A stretch of 64,000 nt of DNA, from NCBI GenBank assembly GCA_903813345.2, contig CAIIXF020000008.1:37102867-37166866 (forward strand). Reading direction: 5' to 3'. The notes under the pieces are model-generated. The model did no database searches and was not told the DNA's origin. It saw nothing but the letters and a program-made list of their open reading frames with translations. Positions 60,621 through 64,000 of this stretch are shown here, piece by piece. Source of the stretch: Owenia fusiformis. Lineage: Eukaryota > Annelida > Polychaeta > Sabellida > Oweniidae. A program made the position numbers and the translations under genes. Numbering within the stretch: the first letter of the stretch is position 1; each line of letters opens with the position of its first letter.

Positions 60621-61902
60621 ATGTCATTTCTGAAGAGAGGAAGGAATCTTCTGTGTGCATGCGGTGGTAAGTGTCAATTTGATTTATTACAACTTCATTG
60701 TTTACTTCTGATAGATTATTTTATTTTTTTATTTATTTATTCATTCATATATATTTCAACATCAAATGTACAGTAAACAGGTGACACTTCTGGTGTATAT
60801 TCATGTGTAAATCTGTGGGATAACCTATTTTCTGATTCAAGATTATAACAATGAATGAATTGGTAAAGTTTCCAGATTTTAATGTGTATATTTACTAGAT
60901 ATGGAAAATATAGATCAAAAGCAGAATATTTTGAAATAATGTTGAAATGACATGTTCTATATTTTTAAAAACTTTTAATGAGAATGTGTAAAACTGAGTT
61001 GCAAAAAGACCACATGGTTTCAAGTGAAACCGACAAAAACAAAATACAGAAATGAAGAAAAACAGTCATTGAATTTGAAAATATCTGGAAAACTACCGGA
61101 CATGTTTTTTTAATTATATTTACAAGGTGCCTTAAATGACACACATTTTTATGTGTCATTGTTTTATTCCCCTAAATTATTATCTCACAGAAAATAAATA
61201 TTGTCGAGGGCTTTTGTTTATGAAGCATTATTGCCCCTATTGGACATAGTGACATTGTACAGGGTGACACAAAAATTGCAACCCTGGAATAAGTTTTCCA
61301 ATTAAGTCAGATTCCCTTTGATTTATCGTGTAGATGGAGTGTTAAATTCATACATATATGATCAATAAGAAGTTTGTTATTTAGAGAACATTTTCCTATA
61401 CCCTGATTTTCAAGTAAAAAAATCATCAAAAATGTAAACAAATACTATTTTTTGAATTTTCTGAATTTTGGGATTTTACTTTCACCATTTATTTAGTTAT
61501 TTCTAGATTTCGTTCATAGATATTACTTATCAGGCTAGTTGGCATGAAAAATGCCTCCAATGAAAACATGATTTCTCTTAACTCTTCAATGCTACGTAAA
61601 TGCACCAAACCCAAATTGAACGATCTATCTATAAAAAAAAATTCATGAAGATTTCATCATATTTGAGAATGTAAGACTGAATTTTCGTGTCACCCTATAT
61701 TTTGGTATATTTTATCTAAATAAGATAGACATTATAAAGGGCCATATTTTTGGGTCACCCTATATGTTATAATCCTTCTAAATATGACATAAATTATGAC
61801 GTACTCGCCATAAACCCATTGACATTTACTTTGCAGGGAACCAAGGTCAGGCTACCATTAACAAAGATGACATGCCATACTCTAAAGAGAGTCCTTCAGA
61901 AG
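60621..61902 (+). CDS. Putative first coding exons of an unknown plus-strand gene
   Basis: ATG at 60621 opens MSFLKRGRNLLCACG and meets a good donor (GGTG|GTAAGT, exon end 60666, phase 1). An acceptor (CATTTACTTTGCAG) begins 61837-61902, phase 1 to phase 1, encoding NQGQATINKDDMPYSKESPS, with donor GAAG|GTAATG. Joined, they give a plausible hydrophilic N-terminus with a possible Cys lipidation site. Later exons are uncertain: 62931-63094 and 63251 onward have acceptors but no agreed frame. I recognise no family. If real, the gene runs antisense within an AP5M1 intron. Confidence 0.3.
61260..61697. mobile_element. 438-bp TA-flanked MITE, AGGGTGACAC ends
   Basis: CAGGGTGACACAAAAATT at the left and AATTTTCGTGTCACCCTA at the right, with TA outside each. 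A further right-end fragment GGGTCACCCTATA lies at about 61754. Mariner-like by the TA duplication. Falls between the two putative exons of the unknown gene. Confidence 0.65.
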
Positions 61903-61975
61903 GTAATGAGCTCACTTGATATGAATAACCCTTTATGTTTGTTTGAATTAGAATGTAAATAATTTCTATTGCATT

Positions 61976-62172
61976 GATCTCCCCAGGATTTTTTCTCAGG
62001 TGGGTGCAAAATTTCATTTTCACAATTCAGACCGAAATTGGTCAAAATATGAAAATTTTTCAAAATTTTTCCCATTTTCAAGTGGGTGCAAATGGATTTT
62101 CAGGTGGGTGGAAGCCTATTTTCAAAATCTCACGTGGGTGCTGCACCCACTTGATTTAATGCTGGGGAGACC
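61976..62172. mobile_element. 197-bp MITE with GTGGGTGCA interior
   Basis: Imperfect inverted ends TTGATCTCCCCAGGATTT and AATGCTGGGGAGACCAC enclose GGTGGGTGCAAA/GCACCCAC motifs. No coding content. Confidence 0.6.
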
Positions 62173-64000
62173 ACTGTATTATGCACTGGTTAACTCAGTT
62201 ACCAATCAGGCTGACACACTGTTTCATGCATGTATAGGTTACAGTTTTTGGTTGGGTGAATTGTATTGTTATTGTAGTTTTCTGGCTGCATATATTCATT
62301 CTTTGGTTGCCTAAACGTTAACCTTCCCAAGAAAAATTTGAAGAAATACTTTACTAACTGTTATGCTTTAATGAAGTGACTGTGAAGGACCCCAAAATTT
62401 TAAATTTTCATGTTATACACAAAAATAAATAAAAATCTGGTACAATAATATGTGTCACTCATTAGCACAACCTGTCACCTCAGTTTTCGTAAATGTATAG
62501 CATTGTTTTGTACATTCCATCCAACGTCATTATACATTCCACCTATTGTCAACTAAGAGTCAAATAAAGGAACTGCATGCCATTTGCTTTTTCCTTTGAA
62601 ATAATGTTGTTATTTTGTAAAGGAGTGAAAAGTATGGTATAGAATAAAAGACCTGCAGGGTTTACTCTATCAGTGATTACATTTAGTCCAATGTTGATTT
62701 AAACCTAAATTCAAGGTTAGATATGAGTCATCACCTCCAAAACGAAACCAATCACTTTTCTTTTTTTTTATCTCCTCTAACTTCAAAAACTAGTTCATAA
62801 AGTTGTCATGTAAAACTAAGTAGAAAAATGTATTCCATTTATTAGTGTAGGGGAACATCTCAAAAGTTCAATACAGGATTTTGTGAGATTATCAACTTAA
62901 ATTTGTCGTGTTCATTTGTAGCCCCTCTCATCTTATTCCCTGCTAGCAATGATGATATTGTATTCTATACACCTTTTAACATTTTATCATTTTTGACTGT
63001 TTTATATGATATCTGTTATATAACATGTTGTGCATATGTTCTAAATCAGTATGAAAAATTAAATCTTCAAAAGTTGATTAAAAGTTTTGGATAACAAATA
63101 TGATTTCACTTTGACTGAATTTTGAATATCTAATGACATAAATTAAGATTATTTCTATTCACATCTAGTCAATATATTGATGCTTGATATTAAGCTAACT
63201 TTGTATAATGGGCGGCTCATTAACCCCCCCCCCCTCCACTGCCTTTCTAGTTCAAAGGAAATTAGATATTATGAGATACTCCCTACTGACCCCCATGATG
63301 ACAACTTCTTGTGGTTTGGTTCAAGAAGTACAATACTCCATGACCTTATCTGAGGACTGTACTTCCTCACTTTTACAGCCAAGAATGTGATAAGGCACTG
63401 AATTCAGGACATGCATTGAAGCTAGAAGGTATTGGATTGGACTCTGACTTTTGACCTCATTCTTTAAATTTTCAAATTCCATTTATTACTTAGTAAACAC
63501 AATTTATTCAATTACATATACATGTACAATCAATTGAAAATATGAACTCATGACTTTAAATGTTTATCAGTGTGTAACTTTACAAAGTAACTTCAATTTT
63601 AATGTGTATAAAGGCCCTGTCAGCAATAGCATATATGTGCTTGAAAAGGACATGCGTACCAATTGTCTTAAAATGATACACTATCACTTTGAATGAAAAG
63701 ATTGGATGCATTAGTGATTAATATATAGATGACTCATTCGATGTGTTTGCCTTATGACTGCACGTATTATTTGCATCCGCTTCACATGAAGAAATGAAGT
63801 CATAAATCTAGTTAAAGTGTTAAAGGCCCAGTGTAAAGTTTGAAAATATGTTCTTATCAATCAATTACTATTTGTCATGACTTTAAACATGTAAGTTTGA
63901 GAAAACAGTTATAAGCTTCTTGTTTTTCAAATATTCAAATTTTCTGCCTTTTTTCAAATAAAAATTGAAATATTTTAAACATCAAACACGATTGCAGCAA
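62173..64000. other. Unassigned right end of the window
   Basis: AT-rich. A possible exon near 63251-63350 (plus) in one frame reads KEIRYYEILPTDPHDDNFLW before a stop at 63351; it looks protein-like but its phase and family are unknown. Otherwise I see no gene. Confidence 0.35.

Overview
The window is animal (metazoan) genomic DNA: AT-rich, with multi-exon genes bounded by GT/AG junctions, long introns and many short inverted-repeat transposons. It encodes deuterostome-like proteins: nidogen, a galaxin-type repeat protein, RTRAF, DNTTIP2, a PH-domain protein and AP5M1. A marine invertebrate, most likely an echinoderm or a close relative, fits best, but the sequence alone does not fix the species. 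All gene models were read by eye from splice sites, exon phases and translated exons.

Layout. (1) 1-14.3 kb, plus strand: the 3' two thirds of a nidogen gene, with seven EGF exons, a six-blade YWTD propeller and a terminal EGF. (2) 16.9-24.1 kb, plus: two tandem copies of a three-exon gene for a small single-pass membrane protein, with a signal peptide, an Asn/Pro/Val/Gly-repeat ectodomain and a short cytoplasmic tail. I recognise no family. The younger-looking changes (two transposon insertions and a repeat expansion) are in copy B, and copy A preserves the empty sites. (3) 25.2-27.0 kb, plus: a secreted galaxin-like protein of six di-cysteine repeats. (4) 28.2-39.0 kb, minus: complete RTRAF (CLE/hCLE/C14orf166), which carries two other genes in its introns: a plus-strand 87-residue secreted, dibasic-cleaved peptide precursor and an intronless minus-strand DNTTIP2 (Fcf2 domain). 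(5) 42.3-51.0 kb, plus: an evectin-like PH protein with a Pro/Gln/Tyr-rich region and a glycine-zipper tail. Its first coding intron holds a complete minus-strand EF-hand gene of the sarcoplasmic calcium-binding protein type. (6) 55.1-59.8 kb, minus: the C-terminal half of AP5M1 (AP-5 mu). Its 5' exons are not in the window. (7) 60.6-61.9 kb, plus: two weakly supported coding exons of an unknown gene.

Mobile DNA is the second theme. A family of about 155-285 bp elements with CAGGCCCGTAGCCA ends and 5-bp target duplications recurs at least seven times, and one copy has a natural empty site in the paralogous promoter. Three nearly pure palindromes (32, 32 and 102 bp) beginning CANGG and ending CCNTG sit between 7-8 bp direct repeats, which suggests extremely reduced hAT-type elements. 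Larger foldback elements, a tRNA-derived SINE, a 145-bp-repeat Helentron/pearl-like element, a LINE remnant and a mariner remnant are also present.

The genes do not form an operon or pathway. The notable arrangements are nested genes, tandem duplication and intron remodelling by small transposons.
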